NCBI RefSeq assembly: GCF_014192105.1
Contig: NZ_JACHXK010000011.1
Coordinates: 143,661 to 207,660 of the forward strand
Reading direction: 5' to 3'
Source of the DNA: Paenibacillus phyllosphaerae
GTDB lineage: Bacteria > Bacillota > Bacilli > Paenibacillales > Paenibacillaceae
DNA length: 64,000 bases
The notes beneath the pieces were generated by a model. It had not been told where the DNA came from. It was given only the letters and a program-made list of their open reading frames with translations, and ran no database searches. How positions within the stretch are numbered: the first letter of the stretch is position 1; each line of letters begins with the position of its first letter. Of this stretch, positions 34,642 to 43,679 are shown one piece after another. Made by a program: the position numbers and the translations under genes.

Positions 34642-35565
34642 GTGAAACATCCCGCACCACCGATTGCGCCGATCATCCCGCTTCTCGTCGGCATGGTCGC
34701 CATCTCATTCGCGCCGATTCTCGTCCGCTATTCGGACGCGCCGGTATCCGTCCAAGGCATGTACCGCATGCTGCTGACCTTCCTGCTCATGCTTCCGTTC
34801 GGAAGCAAGCACTTTCCCGCGATTCGACGTATCTCCGGCAAGGACTGGATGCTCTTGTTCTTCGCCGGATTCTTCCTAGCGCTTCACTTCTTGCTCTGGA
34901 TGGCTTCCTTAACCTACACCTCCATTGCAAGCTCGACGATTCTGCTGTCGCTGGAGCCGGTGCTCGTCATGATCGGCACCTTCTTCCTCTTCAAGGATAG
35001 AGCGAGCCGTCTGGCTATCTTCGGGATGATTATCGCCCTGGCCGGCGCGATCTGCGTCGGGTCCGGCGACATGAGCGTCTCGCGCGAAGCGGTATTCGGC
35101 GACCTACTGTCTTTCTTAGGGACCGTCGCCGTTGCGATCAACATGCTCATCGCCAAGCAGATCATGACGCGCGTGCCTTCCTATCTATACAGCTTGATCG
35201 TGTTCTTCGTCACCTTTGTCTGCTTCGCCGGCTACAACATCGCCATGGGAATCGAGATGTTCGATTATCCATCGCGCGAATGGATCGTGTTCCTGCTGCT
35301 GGCGATCATTCCTACCGTGTTCGGTCATCTGATCTTCAATTGGCTGATGCCGTATGTAAAAGCGACCACGATCTCGATGTCCGTACTTGCCGAACCGGTC
35401 GGAGCGAGCATACTCGGCATGATGCTCTTCAAAGAAATGGTGACGCACACGCAGCTCATCGGCGGCGCCTTCATTATTGCCGGTCTGTATATTTATTTGA
35501 AGGGGGAGCAGCAGCCGAAGAACGAGAAGATAACTGGCGCGATTAACAAGGAGCAGGCGGGCTAG
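34642..35565 (+). CDS. EamA-family (DMT superfamily) transporter
   Basis: The 307-residue protein has ten predicted helices in two EamA halves (residues about 10-140 and 155-290). FAPILVRYSDAPVSVQGMYRMLLTFLLM and LEPVLVMIGTFFLFKDRASRLAIFGMIIALAGAICVG in outline are typical of the first half; LAEPVGASILGMMLFKE recurs in the second. These proteins export amino acids or other metabolites; the substrate is unknown. The start is GTG, seven bases after TAGGAG. It ends ahead of a shared terminator. Confidence 0.88.
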   Translation: MKHPAPPIAPIIPLLVGMVAISFAPILVRYSDAPVSVQGMYRMLLTFLLMLPFGSKHFPAIRRISGKDWMLLFFAGFFLALHFLLWMASLTYTSIASSTILLSLEPVLVMIGTFFLFKDRASRLAIFGMIIALAGAICVGSGDMSVSREAVFGDLLSFLGTVAVAINMLIAKQIMTRVPSYLYSLIVFFVTFVCFAGYNIAMGIEMFDYPSREWIVFLLLAIIPTVFGHLIFNWLMPYVKATTISMSVLAEPVGASILGMMLFKEMVTHTQLIGGAFIIAGLYIYLKGEQQPKNEKITGAINKEQAG

Positions 35566-35640
35566 AATCATTTCAGGTTGATTTAAGTTTCGCTCTCTAT
35601 ACTTCTCCTTACACCCCCCTTGTTATATAGGAACGAGTTT

Positions 35641-35682
35641 AGGCCCGCAATCGCTTCTGCGATTGCGGGCCCCTTTTTTGCC
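35641..35682. terminator. Bidirectional intrinsic terminator between convergent genes
   Basis: GGCCCGCAATCGC-TTCT-GCGATTGCGGGCC is followed by a T-run. It separates the EamA gene from the GGDEF-EAL gene ending at 35685. Confidence 0.92.
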
Positions 35683-35684
35683 GT

Positions 35685-38012
35685 TCACTGCGAACGTTTT
35701 ATTTTATCCGCCTGGCTCTCGAGCAGCACGCGCCTTACATCATCGGCCGGCATTGGCTTAAAGAAATAGAAGCCCTGGATCAGTTCACAACCGCTCTCGT
35801 TCAGGAACTGCGCTTGCTCCGGCGTCTCCACGCCTTCGGCGACCATTTGCAGCTGGAACGATTTGGCCATCAGAATAATGGCGCGAATCATGGCTCTGTC
35901 CCGTTCATCTGTCTGGATGCCGCGGACGAAGAATTGGTCCAGCTTGATCTTCGTCACAGGGAATCGCTTCAAGTAACTAAGGGAAGAGTAATGGGTGCCG
36001 AAGTCGTCGATCGATATGGCAATCCCTAGCTCACGCAGCTTGCCCAGCGTCTCGAGCTGCTCGTCCTTCATCGCCATGTTCTCCGTAATCTCAAGTTCCA
36101 GGTCGGATGGACTGAGCCCCGTTTCCTCGAGTACCGCATGCACCTTATCGACGATATCTTTCTCCATCAGCTGCTTCACCGACAGATTGACCGAGATTTG
36201 CAGCGGAATGCCATATTCCTGCTGCAGCTTCTTCGTATACTGGCAAGCTTCCCGCAGCACCCATTCGCCGATCGGCACGATTAAGTTGAGCTCTTCGGCC
36301 AGCGGGATGAATTGTGCCGGCGAGATAAATCCCCGCTTCGTATGATTCCAGCGGAGCAGCGCCTCGATCCCGAAGATACGTCCCTGCGTACAATCCACCT
36401 GCGGCTGATAATAAACCTCCAGTTCCCCGCGCAGCATCGCCTCCCGAAGATGATTGCCCATCTCCAGCTTCTGCATCGATTCGGTCTCCATATACGGCTC
36501 GAAGAACCGATAACTCCCGCCGCCGTCCCGCTTTGCCTGATACATCGCGATATCGGCTTTCATCAGCAGCGTGCCTTGGTTAATCCCATCCTCCGGATAG
36601 CAGGAGATACCAATGCTCGGTGACATGTAGATGGCTTTTCCTTCCACGTCGAATGGCTCGACGAAGGCGTCCAGAATGCGTTCAGCAGCCGACCGAATAC
36701 GAGGCAAACCGCATTCATCGATGGAACCCGCCAGCAAGAGCGCGAATTCATCGCCGCCGAAGCGCGCGAATTCCTGCATATCGATATGGAGCCGTTTGAT
36801 TCGATGCGCTACTTCGACTAACATCTGATCACCTTGCTGATGGCCGTAATTGTCGTTGATCATTTTGAACCGGTCCAGATCGAAGAACAATACCGCCGCC
36901 GCAAAACCTTCCGGCTTGCCGCTCAGCAACCTCTCTACCCCGTTCTGAAAAGAAGCCCTGTTCGAGATGTCCGTCAGCGAGTCATGATAGGCCATATGGC
37001 TAAGCTGTATCTCGGAATCGCGCAGCGCGCCCGCATATTGATCGAGCAGTGCATACTGTTCCCGCAACTCCTGCTCGCCGGCGGCGAGATTATCATTGAT
37101 CGCAGCCAGCTCATCGTTGGAATCGCGAAGTTCTTTCGTTCGCCGGTCGACCAAGAGCCGAAGCGTATCGCGCTGGCGGCGAATCCCCATATAAATTAGC
37201 GCAAGCAGCAATAGAGCCAGGAAACTCATCGCTCGGACGATGTTGGTCTGCGTGTAGACCTCCTTCAAGCTGGCCTTGGATGGAACGGCCCCCATCTCCC
37301 ACGTCGTCTGAGGGAAATGAACCTTATGCGCAAAATGCTTGCCCGTGAATATCGCGTTATCGCCATAGAACGCCGGCTCCTCGCCCGCACGAATGGCAAT
37401 CTCGCTGCCTGCGGCTCCTTTATCGGATATCCGTGTTTGGGCGAGCAGCGTATCCAGATCAATCGCCACCGATACCAGTCCCCAAAAATGACGTTCCTGG
37501 TAAATCGACTTCCGGGCCAGAATCGCCATATTCCCCTGAAGAAGTTTCATGGGACCGTACACATGCATTTTAGGATCCGCGATATCAAGCGCAATTTGTT
37601 TCTTCACACTCGGCCTTGGATCCTGAAGGAAGTTCCAGCCTAAGATCGAATCATTGCCTTCCTCCGGATACACATACGCCACGATTCCGTCCGGGGCGAT
37701 GATGAAATTGTAGGCAATACTGCCGGTTGAATGGTACAGTGTCCGTAGGAAGGCATTCGTCAGCAGCGCGAACTCGTCCTTGGTCTGCCCTTGATCGAAG
37801 GAGCTGACATAGGCATCCAAGCTCGCCATCAGCCCGAAATTCCGGTCCGCGACCGCCTGCAGCGTCATCGACCAGGAGGCCAGCTGGATTTGCGTCTCGC
37901 TGTCCACGGCGTCCAGCAGTGAGCGCTCATACTTTCGAATCGCCCATTCTCCTAGCGTAAGCAACGAGGCGAACAGGACGGCTGCCATAACCAGATGTAT
38001 AGCCTTTTTCAT
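35685..38012 (-). CDS. CHASE-GGDEF-EAL membrane protein
   Basis: The 775-residue product has TM1 (about 5-22), an extracellular CHASE domain (about 35-270; IVAYVYPEEGNDSILGWNFLQDP is characteristic), TM2 (about 285-305), a coiled-coil linker, a GGDEF domain with an intact ARFGGDEF, and an EAL domain with GIEALLRW, ISVNLSVKQL, LEITEN, IDDFGTHYSSL, KLDQFFV and AEGVET. One loop Gly is changed to His (GTHYSS). Both synthesis and breakdown of c-di-GMP are possible. ATG at 38012 follows GGGAGG; the longer frame to 38360 runs through a non-coding tandem array and is rejected. The array ends 54 bases before the start. Confidence 0.9.
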   Translation of the reverse strand: MKKAIHLVMAAVLFASLLTLGEWAIRKYERSLLDAVDSETQIQLASWSMTLQAVADRNFGLMASLDAYVSSFDQGQTKDEFALLTNAFLRTLYHSTGSIAYNFIIAPDGIVAYVYPEEGNDSILGWNFLQDPRPSVKKQIALDIADPKMHVYGPMKLLQGNMAILARKSIYQERHFWGLVSVAIDLDTLLAQTRISDKGAAGSEIAIRAGEEPAFYGDNAIFTGKHFAHKVHFPQTTWEMGAVPSKASLKEVYTQTNIVRAMSFLALLLLALIYMGIRRQRDTLRLLVDRRTKELRDSNDELAAINDNLAAGEQELREQYALLDQYAGALRDSEIQLSHMAYHDSLTDISNRASFQNGVERLLSGKPEGFAAAVLFFDLDRFKMINDNYGHQQGDQMLVEVAHRIKRLHIDMQEFARFGGDEFALLLAGSIDECGLPRIRSAAERILDAFVEPFDVEGKAIYMSPSIGISCYPEDGINQGTLLMKADIAMYQAKRDGGGSYRFFEPYMETESMQKLEMGNHLREAMLRGELEVYYQPQVDCTQGRIFGIEALLRWNHTKRGFISPAQFIPLAEELNLIVPIGEWVLREACQYTKKLQQEYGIPLQISVNLSVKQLMEKDIVDKVHAVLEETGLSPSDLELEITENMAMKDEQLETLGKLRELGIAISIDDFGTHYSSLSYLKRFPVTKIKLDQFFVRGIQTDERDRAMIRAIILMAKSFQLQMVAEGVETPEQAQFLNESGCELIQGFYFFKPMPADDVRRVLLESQADKIKRSQ

Positions 38013-38065
38013 TCTCTCACCACCTCCCTTGCGAAATTCTGACGTACATATCCGGACTTTCAGAA

Positions 38066-38353
38066 AAACCAATCCTTTTGCGGAATGCTGCGTGTCTATC
38101 CTCGACACGCAAACCAATCTCTTTGCGGAATGCTGCGTGTCCGTCCTCGACACGCAAACCAATCCTTTTGCGGAATGCTGCGTGTCCTTCTTCGACACGC
38201 AAACCAATCTCTTTGCGGAATGCTGCGTGTCCTTCTTCGACACGCAAACCAATCTCTTTGCGGAATGCTGCGTGTCCGTCCTCGACACGCAAACCAATCT
38301 CTTTGCGGAATGCTGCGTGTCTATCCTCGACACGCAAACCAATCCGCAAGACG
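38066..38353 (-). repeat. Tandem 45-bp hairpin repeat, array B
   Basis: AAACCAATC begins copies at 38066, 38111, 38156, 38201, 38246, 38291 and 38336 (plus strand): six full 45-bp units and one partial. Each has GCGGAATGCTGC, then stem GCGTGTC/GACACGC around a variable loop ending CTC or TTC. The unit shares its frame (AAACCAATC, GAATGCTGC, loop CCTCG) with array A but has a different, equally complementary stem. Since 45 is a multiple of three, open frames run through it on both strands; these are by-products. It lies in the leader region of the GGDEF-EAL gene. Confidence 0.93.
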
Positions 38354-38518
38354 TATACATATATTCGTCATTTCAAACGGAATAGTGAAGAGAACCACCC
38401 ATTAGGAACGAAAGGCAGATTTAGGCTTTGCTTGCAGGGGTGACCTTGCCGCTAACCTGCGCTTAGGCAGCTGCATATATATAGAATGTCATTCATCCGA
38501 TTCTAAGGAGCTGCTTGC

Positions 38519-39172
38519 ATGGCCAATCCGGTATGGGGCGTGGATTCCGCGGCGCCCGCCAATTTGCAATTGCTGAACTGCGTCAAGAACGCATACGGCA
38601 ACCCGAAAGTATGGGGGAGATATATTAAGACCGTCCCCGGCGCGGCGGACGGATTAACCGCGCAGGAAGTTACCTTTTTGCGCAATAACGGGATCAAAAT
38701 CTTGCCGATCTACAGCGATTTCCGCGAAGCGGTCGGCTACCAGAACGGCCAGACTGTCGCCCGCAACGCCATCTTCCATGCAGGACGGTTGGGCATCCCC
38801 CGCAATGTCGCCGTCTTCGCCAACGTCGAACGGTTCTTCCGCGTCGATGCGGCCTGGATTCGCGGCTGGGTCAACACCTTCTATAACAGCGACTTCAAGC
38901 CAGGCATCTACAACGACCCGACCGAAGGCGGATTCAGCAGCGCCTATTGTGCCGCCGCGGCCGAAGACGAGAAGGTAAGCGCACACACGATTCTGTGGAG
39001 CGCCGAGCCTGAACCCGGCGTGAGCAAAGAACGGGAAGCTCCCGCCTATAACCCGATTAAGCCGCCGTGCGAAGCGCACGTTTGGGGCTGGCAATATGGA
39101 AGGGATGCGGAGGACTGCTCGATCGATACGAATTTGTTCTCCCCGCTGCTACTCCCGCATTTATGGGGATAA
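38519..39172 (+). CDS. DUF1906 glycoside-hydrolase-like protein
   Basis: The 217-residue product begins NPVWGVDSAAPANLQLLNCV and carries GRYIKTVPGAADGLTAQEVTFLRNNGIKILPIYSDF, the (beta/alpha)8-type start of DUF1906 (Rv2525c-like) domains, which resemble GH25 lysozymes. SSAYCAAAAED and EAHVWGWQYGRDAEDCSIDTN near the end fit the same fold, with the D in SIDTN at the usual acidic site. It lacks a signal peptide, so export, if any, would be non-classical. AAGGAG precedes ATG by 8 bases. The substrate is unknown; a peptidoglycan link is suggested by the fold only. Confidence 0.82.
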   Translation: MANPVWGVDSAAPANLQLLNCVKNAYGNPKVWGRYIKTVPGAADGLTAQEVTFLRNNGIKILPIYSDFREAVGYQNGQTVARNAIFHAGRLGIPRNVAVFANVERFFRVDAAWIRGWVNTFYNSDFKPGIYNDPTEGGFSSAYCAAAAEDEKVSAHTILWSAEPEPGVSKEREAPAYNPIKPPCEAHVWGWQYGRDAEDCSIDTNLFSPLLLPHLWG

Positions 39173-39268
39173 ACCTCTCATCGCATTAACAAATTTTCAT
39201 TCCCCTCATCACACTCACCTTACATTTGTGCGTCATCGAAATAATCCAGTAAATTCCTCATGCTTGGT

Positions 39269-39300
39269 TCCAAGACACCGAATCCGGTGTCTTTCTTCCT
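39269..39300. terminator. Short intrinsic terminator
   Basis: AAGACACCG-AATC-CGGTGTCTT is followed by T-rich sequence. It probably ends transcription of the DUF1906 gene. Confidence 0.7.
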
Positions 39301-39385
39301 AATAACGCGCTATTAATTCCATTAATTATTTCATTCCTATTCCGACTTACATTTACTACCAACGTTTACCCGATTTATACAAATA

Positions 39386-39430
39386 ACTAAAAAGTTTAGT
39401 ATATCAATTCTTACTATTCTGTTTTATGAT
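39386..39430 (+). promoter_or_regulatory. Palindrome and promoter region of the SLH nucleotidase gene
   Basis: ACTAAA-AAG-TTTAGT (39386-39400) is a perfect 15-bp palindrome. TTTAGTATATCAAT (39395-39408) nearly repeats the motif before the giant adhesin gene. TATGAT at 39425-39430 is a likely -10; no good -35 is seen, which fits an activator- or alternative-sigma-dependent promoter. Confidence 0.5.
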
Positions 39431-39472
39431 GACTATGTAAATATAGATAACATGAAGGGTAGGTATTCGTGC

Positions 39473-42400
39473 ATGCAACAACCTATTAAGAAGCGTGTCA
39501 GCAAGATTCTGGCGTCATCCTTGACGTTCAGCTTGCTCGCGCTGCCTTTCAGCGGCGGCTTGGCAACAGCTGCGGACGCAAGCTCGACGCTGAAACTGCG
39601 GATTATGGAAACGACGGACATCCACACCAACATCATGAACTATGATTACTACAAGGATGCAACTTCCGACACCGTCGGCCTCATCCGCACATCCAGCCTG
39701 GTCAAAGCCGCTCGCGCGGAAGTGAGCAACACGTTCCTCGTCGACAACGGCGACTTGATCCAAGGCACCCCGCTTGGTACATACAAAGCTACCGTAGCGC
39801 CGCTTAAGGAAGGCGAGGTTCATACCGTTTATCAAGCGATGAACCAAATGGGCTATGACGTAGCGACTTTCGGTAACCACGAGTTCAACTACGGCCTTGA
39901 TTACTTGAGCAATGCGATCAAAGGCGCGAACTTCCCTTACGTCAATGCCAATGTCTATGTCGATGACAAGGACAACAACCCGGACAATGACGTGAACCAA
40001 TTTGAGCCGTACAAGATCATCGAGAAGACGTTCAAGGATGAAGCAGGCAATGAGCAGAAGGTTAAGATCGGCGTGCTCGGCCTGGTGACGCCGCAGATCA
40101 CGACGTGGGACAAGACGTGGCTCGAAGGCGAAGTTATCGCCAAAGATATCGTCGCGACCGCCGAGAAATTCATTCCGAAGCTGAAAGAAGCAGGCGCGGA
40201 CATCATTATCGCGATGACCCACTCCGGCTTTAGCGGCTCTGCGCAAGCGAACACCGGCGCGGAAGATGCGATCTACCCGCTCAGTAAAGTCGAAGGCATC
40301 GATGCGATCACCTTCTCTCACACGCACAAAGTTTTCCCTGCCGCAGACGTGAAGTCGCTGGACGCTCTATTCAAGGATGCTTCCGGCAATCCGCTGCCTG
40401 GCGTTGATAATACGAACGGCACCATCAACGGCGTACCTGCCGTACAAGCCGGTTACGGCGGCAACAACCTCGGCCTCATCGATCTGACGCTCGAGAAAGC
40501 AGACGGCAAATGGACAGTGGCTACCTCCAAGTCTTCCACTCGCGCCATCTACGACAGCGTGGCGAAGAAACCGACTGTCGAAGCCGACCAAGCGATCGTC
40601 GACGCGGTCAAAGCCGACCACGAAGCAACGATCAAATACGCGAACAGCCCGATCGGCACAACGACAGCGCCGATTCACAGCTACTTCGCGCTCGTACAGG
40701 ACGACCCTTCGATCCAGATCGTGACGAATGCGCAGCGAGCGTACGTCGAAGATTATGTCGCGAAGAATCTTCCGCAATATAAAGATACGCCGATCCTCTC
40801 CGTAGGCGCGCCATTCAAAGCCGGCCGCAACGGCGTGGAAGAGTTCACCGAGATCAAAGCCGGCCCGCTCGCGATCAAGAGCGCAGGCGACCTGTACCTG
40901 TACGACAACACGCTGAAGGCGATTCTCGTCAAAGGCTCCGTCGTGAAGGAATGGCTCGAGATGACGGCAGGCAAGTTCAATCAGATCGATCCGAACAAGA
41001 CGGAAGAGCAGGCGCTCCTTAACCCGCAATTCCAGGTCTACAACTTCGACGTAATCGACGGCGTGACGTACCAAGTCGATGTGACGAAGCCGGCGAAATA
41101 CAATGTGGACGGCACGGTAGCGAATGCAAGCGCAAGCCGGATCGTGAACCTGAAGTACAACGGCAAAACCCTTGACCCGAATCAGGAATTCATCGTCGTC
41201 ACGAACAACTACCGCGCGGGCGGCGGCGGTAACTTCCCAGGGGTGAAAGGCAGCAAATATCTGATCGACTCCCCGGATGAGAACCGTCAAATCCTGATGG
41301 ACTACATCACGAAGCAGAAGGAAATCAACCCGACGGCGGACAACAACTGGTCCATCGCGCCGATCTTCGGCGATGTGAATGTGACCTTCACGTCCTCCCC
41401 GAAAGGCGCGGACTACGCGAAAGCTTCATCCAACATTGCGTATACCGGCAAGACGGATGAGAAAGGCTTCGGCATTTTCAACATCGACCTGAGCAAGACG
41501 TTCTCCGACGTGCCGACAACGCATTGGGCATTCGAATCCGTGAACGCGCTGGCAGCGAAGCAGATCGTAACGGGTAAGACCGACACGACGTTCGATCCGA
41601 GCGCTTCGGTTACGCGTGCGGAATTCGCTACCATGCTGGCGAAGGCGCTGAACCTGACGGCAACCGGCAAATCGACGTTCAAGGACGTACCGGCTAGCGC
41701 TTGGTATGCAACCTATGTAACGGCAGCTGCTGAGAACGGCCTTGTCAGCGGCGTAAGCAAGACGGCTTTTGCGCCGACGCAGACGATTACCCGCGAGCAG
41801 ATGGCGGTTATGGCCGGCAACGCGCTGAGCCTGCAAGCGAAACAGAAACTGACAGCTGACCAAGCAGCCTCCTTCTCGGACAACGCGGCGATCAGCAAAT
41901 GGGCGCAAGCAGCGGTTGATGTGGTCGTAGACCGCGGCGTGATGAACGGCGCCGGCGGTGCATTCAAGCCGAAAGCTTCGACGACGCGCGCGGAAGCGGC
42001 GAAAGTCGTGAACACGCTCATCACCGATATCTCCGTTCAGATTCTGGGCATCAATGATTTCCATGGCCAGCTGGACTACAAGAAAGACGTGAAGGACGCA
42101 ACAGGCAAAGTCGTCTCCACAGTAGGCGGCGCGGAATATTTGGCAACGTACCTGAAACAACGTGAAGCAACGAACCCGAACACCTTGCTCGTTCATGCGG
42201 GCGACGCGGTTGGCGCGAGCGCTCCCGTCTCCGCCCTGCTGCGGGACGAGCCGACGATCGACTTCCTGAATCGTCTAGGCTTTGACGTTGGCACGATCGG
42301 CAACCATGAATTCGACCGCGGCGCTGATGAGATGCTTCGTCTGATCAACGGCGGCAAGAACCCGGATACAGGCGCTGATTTCGAAGGCGCACAGTTCCCT

Positions 42401-43540
42401 TACGTCGCAGCTAACGTCGTTGACGAGAACGACAAACCGCTCCTTGACCCTTATGTGGTCAAAGAAGTCGGCGGCGTGAAGATCGGATTTATCGGCGTCG
42501 TCACGAACATTACGCCAACCATTGTTAAAGCAGAAGCCATTAAAGGCATCAAATTCCTGGATCAGAAAACCGTTGTCAACAAAGCGGTTGAAGAACTGAA
42601 AGCACAAGGCGTACGCTCGATCGTCGTACTCGCGCACGACCCGTTCACGATGGTGAATGGCGCGCCGACAGGCGAAGTGGTTGACCTGGCGAATGCGGTT
42701 GACGACGAAGTCGACGTCATCCTGGCCGGCCATGACCATGGCAAGCTGAATACGATCGTCGATGGCAAAATCGTCGTCGAAGCATTGTCCTACGGTACGG
42801 CATTCTCCGACCTGGATCTGGCGATTGACCGTGCAACGAAGAACATCATCGTCTCCAAGTCGAAAGCGGAAGTTGTCGACGTGAAGCGAGAAGGCGTAAC
42901 GCCGGACGCCGAGATTGCCGAGATGATCAAGTCGTACCAAGATAAGAACGCGCCTGTAATGAACGCACCTGTCGGTACGACAACCGCGGCGATTACGCGT
43001 ACGGTTACCGCCGCTGGCGAATCTGCATTGGGCAACCTGATCGCGGACGGCATGCGCGAAACGATGAAATCGGACTTCGCTTTCATGAACTCCGGCGGTA
43101 TCCGTAACGACATGCCTGAAGGCAAAGTGACGTATGGCAGCATGTTCAGCATCCAGCCATTCGGCAACGTGCTGATCAAGCTGACGCTGACCGGCGCTCA
43201 GATGAAAGAGCTGATGAATCAACAATGGACCGCAACCGGCGCGAAGATCGGCCAAGTGTCCGGCTTCACGTACAGCTACGATTCGACGAAGCCGATCGGC
43301 GAGCGCATCGTATCCATTAAGAAAGCGGACGGCACGCCGTTGCAAGACGACGCTGCGTACACCATCGTCGTGAATGACTTCATGGCAACAGGCGGCGACG
43401 GCTACACGGTACTGACGAAAGGCACGAACCGCGAAGCCGGTCCAGTCGATCTCGACGCAACAATTGCTTATGTCAAAGCGAAATTCGGCGAAGGCGCGAT
43501 TACAGCCGCAACCGAAGGCCGCATCACGAAAGTGAACTAA
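39473..43540 (+). CDS. Cell-wall-anchored double nucleotidase with internal SLH domains
   Basis: The 1355-residue secreted protein has a signal peptide (cleavage near LATAADA). A CpdB-like 2',3'-cyclic-nucleotide phosphodiesterase/3'-nucleotidase domain follows at about 40-640 (METTDIHTNIMNYDYYKD, DNGDLIQGTPLG, GNHEFNYGL, SHTHKVF). Three SLH motifs lie at about 675-850 (FSDVPTTHWAFESV and similar). A 5'-nucleotidase of the UshA/YfkN type fills 854-1355 (GINDFHGQL, GNHEFDRG, LAGHDHGK, NSGGIRND). Together they would strip nucleotides outside the cell to nucleosides and phosphate, with the SLH part binding wall polymer. The ATG at 39473 follows AAGGGTAGG by 9 bases. SLH domains are normally terminal; the central position is odd. 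Confidence 0.93.
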   Translation: MQQPIKKRVSKILASSLTFSLLALPFSGGLATAADASSTLKLRIMETTDIHTNIMNYDYYKDATSDTVGLIRTSSLVKAARAEVSNTFLVDNGDLIQGTPLGTYKATVAPLKEGEVHTVYQAMNQMGYDVATFGNHEFNYGLDYLSNAIKGANFPYVNANVYVDDKDNNPDNDVNQFEPYKIIEKTFKDEAGNEQKVKIGVLGLVTPQITTWDKTWLEGEVIAKDIVATAEKFIPKLKEAGADIIIAMTHSGFSGSAQANTGAEDAIYPLSKVEGIDAITFSHTHKVFPAADVKSLDALFKDASGNPLPGVDNTNGTINGVPAVQAGYGGNNLGLIDLTLEKADGKWTVATSKSSTRAIYDSVAKKPTVEADQAIVDAVKADHEATIKYANSPIGTTTAPIHSYFALVQDDPSIQIVTNAQRAYVEDYVAKNLPQYKDTPILSVGAPFKAGRNGVEEFTEIKAGPLAIKSAGDLYLYDNTLKAILVKGSVVKEWLEMTAGKFNQIDPNKTEEQALLNPQFQVYNFDVIDGVTYQVDVTKPAKYNVDGTVANASASRIVNLKYNGKTLDPNQEFIVVTNNYRAGGGGNFPGVKGSKYLIDSPDENRQILMDYITKQKEINPTADNNWSIAPIFGDVNVTFTSSPKGADYAKASSNIAYTGKTDEKGFGIFNIDLSKTFSDVPTTHWAFESVNALAAKQIVTGKTDTTFDPSASVTRAEFATMLAKALNLTATGKSTFKDVPASAWYATYVTAAAENGLVSGVSKTAFAPTQTITREQMAVMAGNALSLQAKQKLTADQAASFSDNAAISKWAQAAVDVVVDRGVMNGAGGAFKPKASTTRAEAAKVVNTLITDISVQILGINDFHGQLDYKKDVKDATGKVVSTVGGAEYLATYLKQREATNPNTLLVHAGDAVGASAPVSALLRDEPTIDFLNRLGFDVGTIGNHEFDRGADEMLRLINGGKNPDTGADFEGAQFPYVAANVVDENDKPLLDPYVVKEVGGVKIGFIGVVTNITPTIVKAEAIKGIKFLDQKTVVNKAVEELKAQGVRSIVVLAHDPFTMVNGAPTGEVVDLANAVDDEVDVILAGHDHGKLNTIVDGKIVVEALSYGTAFSDLDLAIDRATKNIIVSKSKAEVVDVKREGVTPDAEIAEMIKSYQDKNAPVMNAPVGTTTAAITRTVTAAGESALGNLIADGMRETMKSDFAFMNSGGIRNDMPEGKVTYGSMFSIQPFGNVLIKLTLTGAQMKELMNQQWTATGAKIGQVSGFTYSYDSTKPIGERIVSIKKADGTPLQDDAAYTIVVNDFMATGGDGYTVLTKGTNREAGPVDLDATIAYVKAKFGEGAITAATEGRITKVN

Positions 43541-43571
43541 TTCATTTCTTCCTATGAAGCATCAGCACGAA

Positions 43572-43608
43572 TCCCCTTCGGCCATCCGGCTGAAGGGGAT
43601 ATTTTTCG
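43572..43608 (+). terminator. Intrinsic terminator of the nucleotidase gene
   Basis: ATCCCCTTCGGCC pairs with GGCTGAAGGGGAT and is followed by a T-run. Confidence 0.88.
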
Positions 43609-43644
43609 TCCAACAAATCCCTTTCGTTGTGTCGCCCTGTCACA

Positions 43645-43673
43645 TTCGCTTTTCGCGGTGAATATGCTATAAT
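43645..43673 (+). promoter_or_regulatory. Extended -10 promoter with cre-like box
   Basis: TGC-TATAAT (43665-43673) is an extended -10, with a weak TTCGCT 17 bases upstream. Immediately downstream, TTGTAAGCGCTTTAC resembles a CcpA site but misses the last two conserved bases. The start would be near 43680. Confidence 0.6.
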
Positions 43674-43679
43674 GGTTTT

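Noticed and set aside
22905..38353. Hairpin arrays as CRISPR arrays
   Set aside because: There are no unique spacers: the units are joined directly and are near-identical over the whole 45-46 bp. No cas genes are present.
35685..38360. 891-residue form of the GGDEF-EAL protein, and repeat frames on both strands over array B
   Set aside because: The 45-bp unit is a multiple of three, so frames stay open by arithmetic. The ribosome site and signal segment place the start at 38012.
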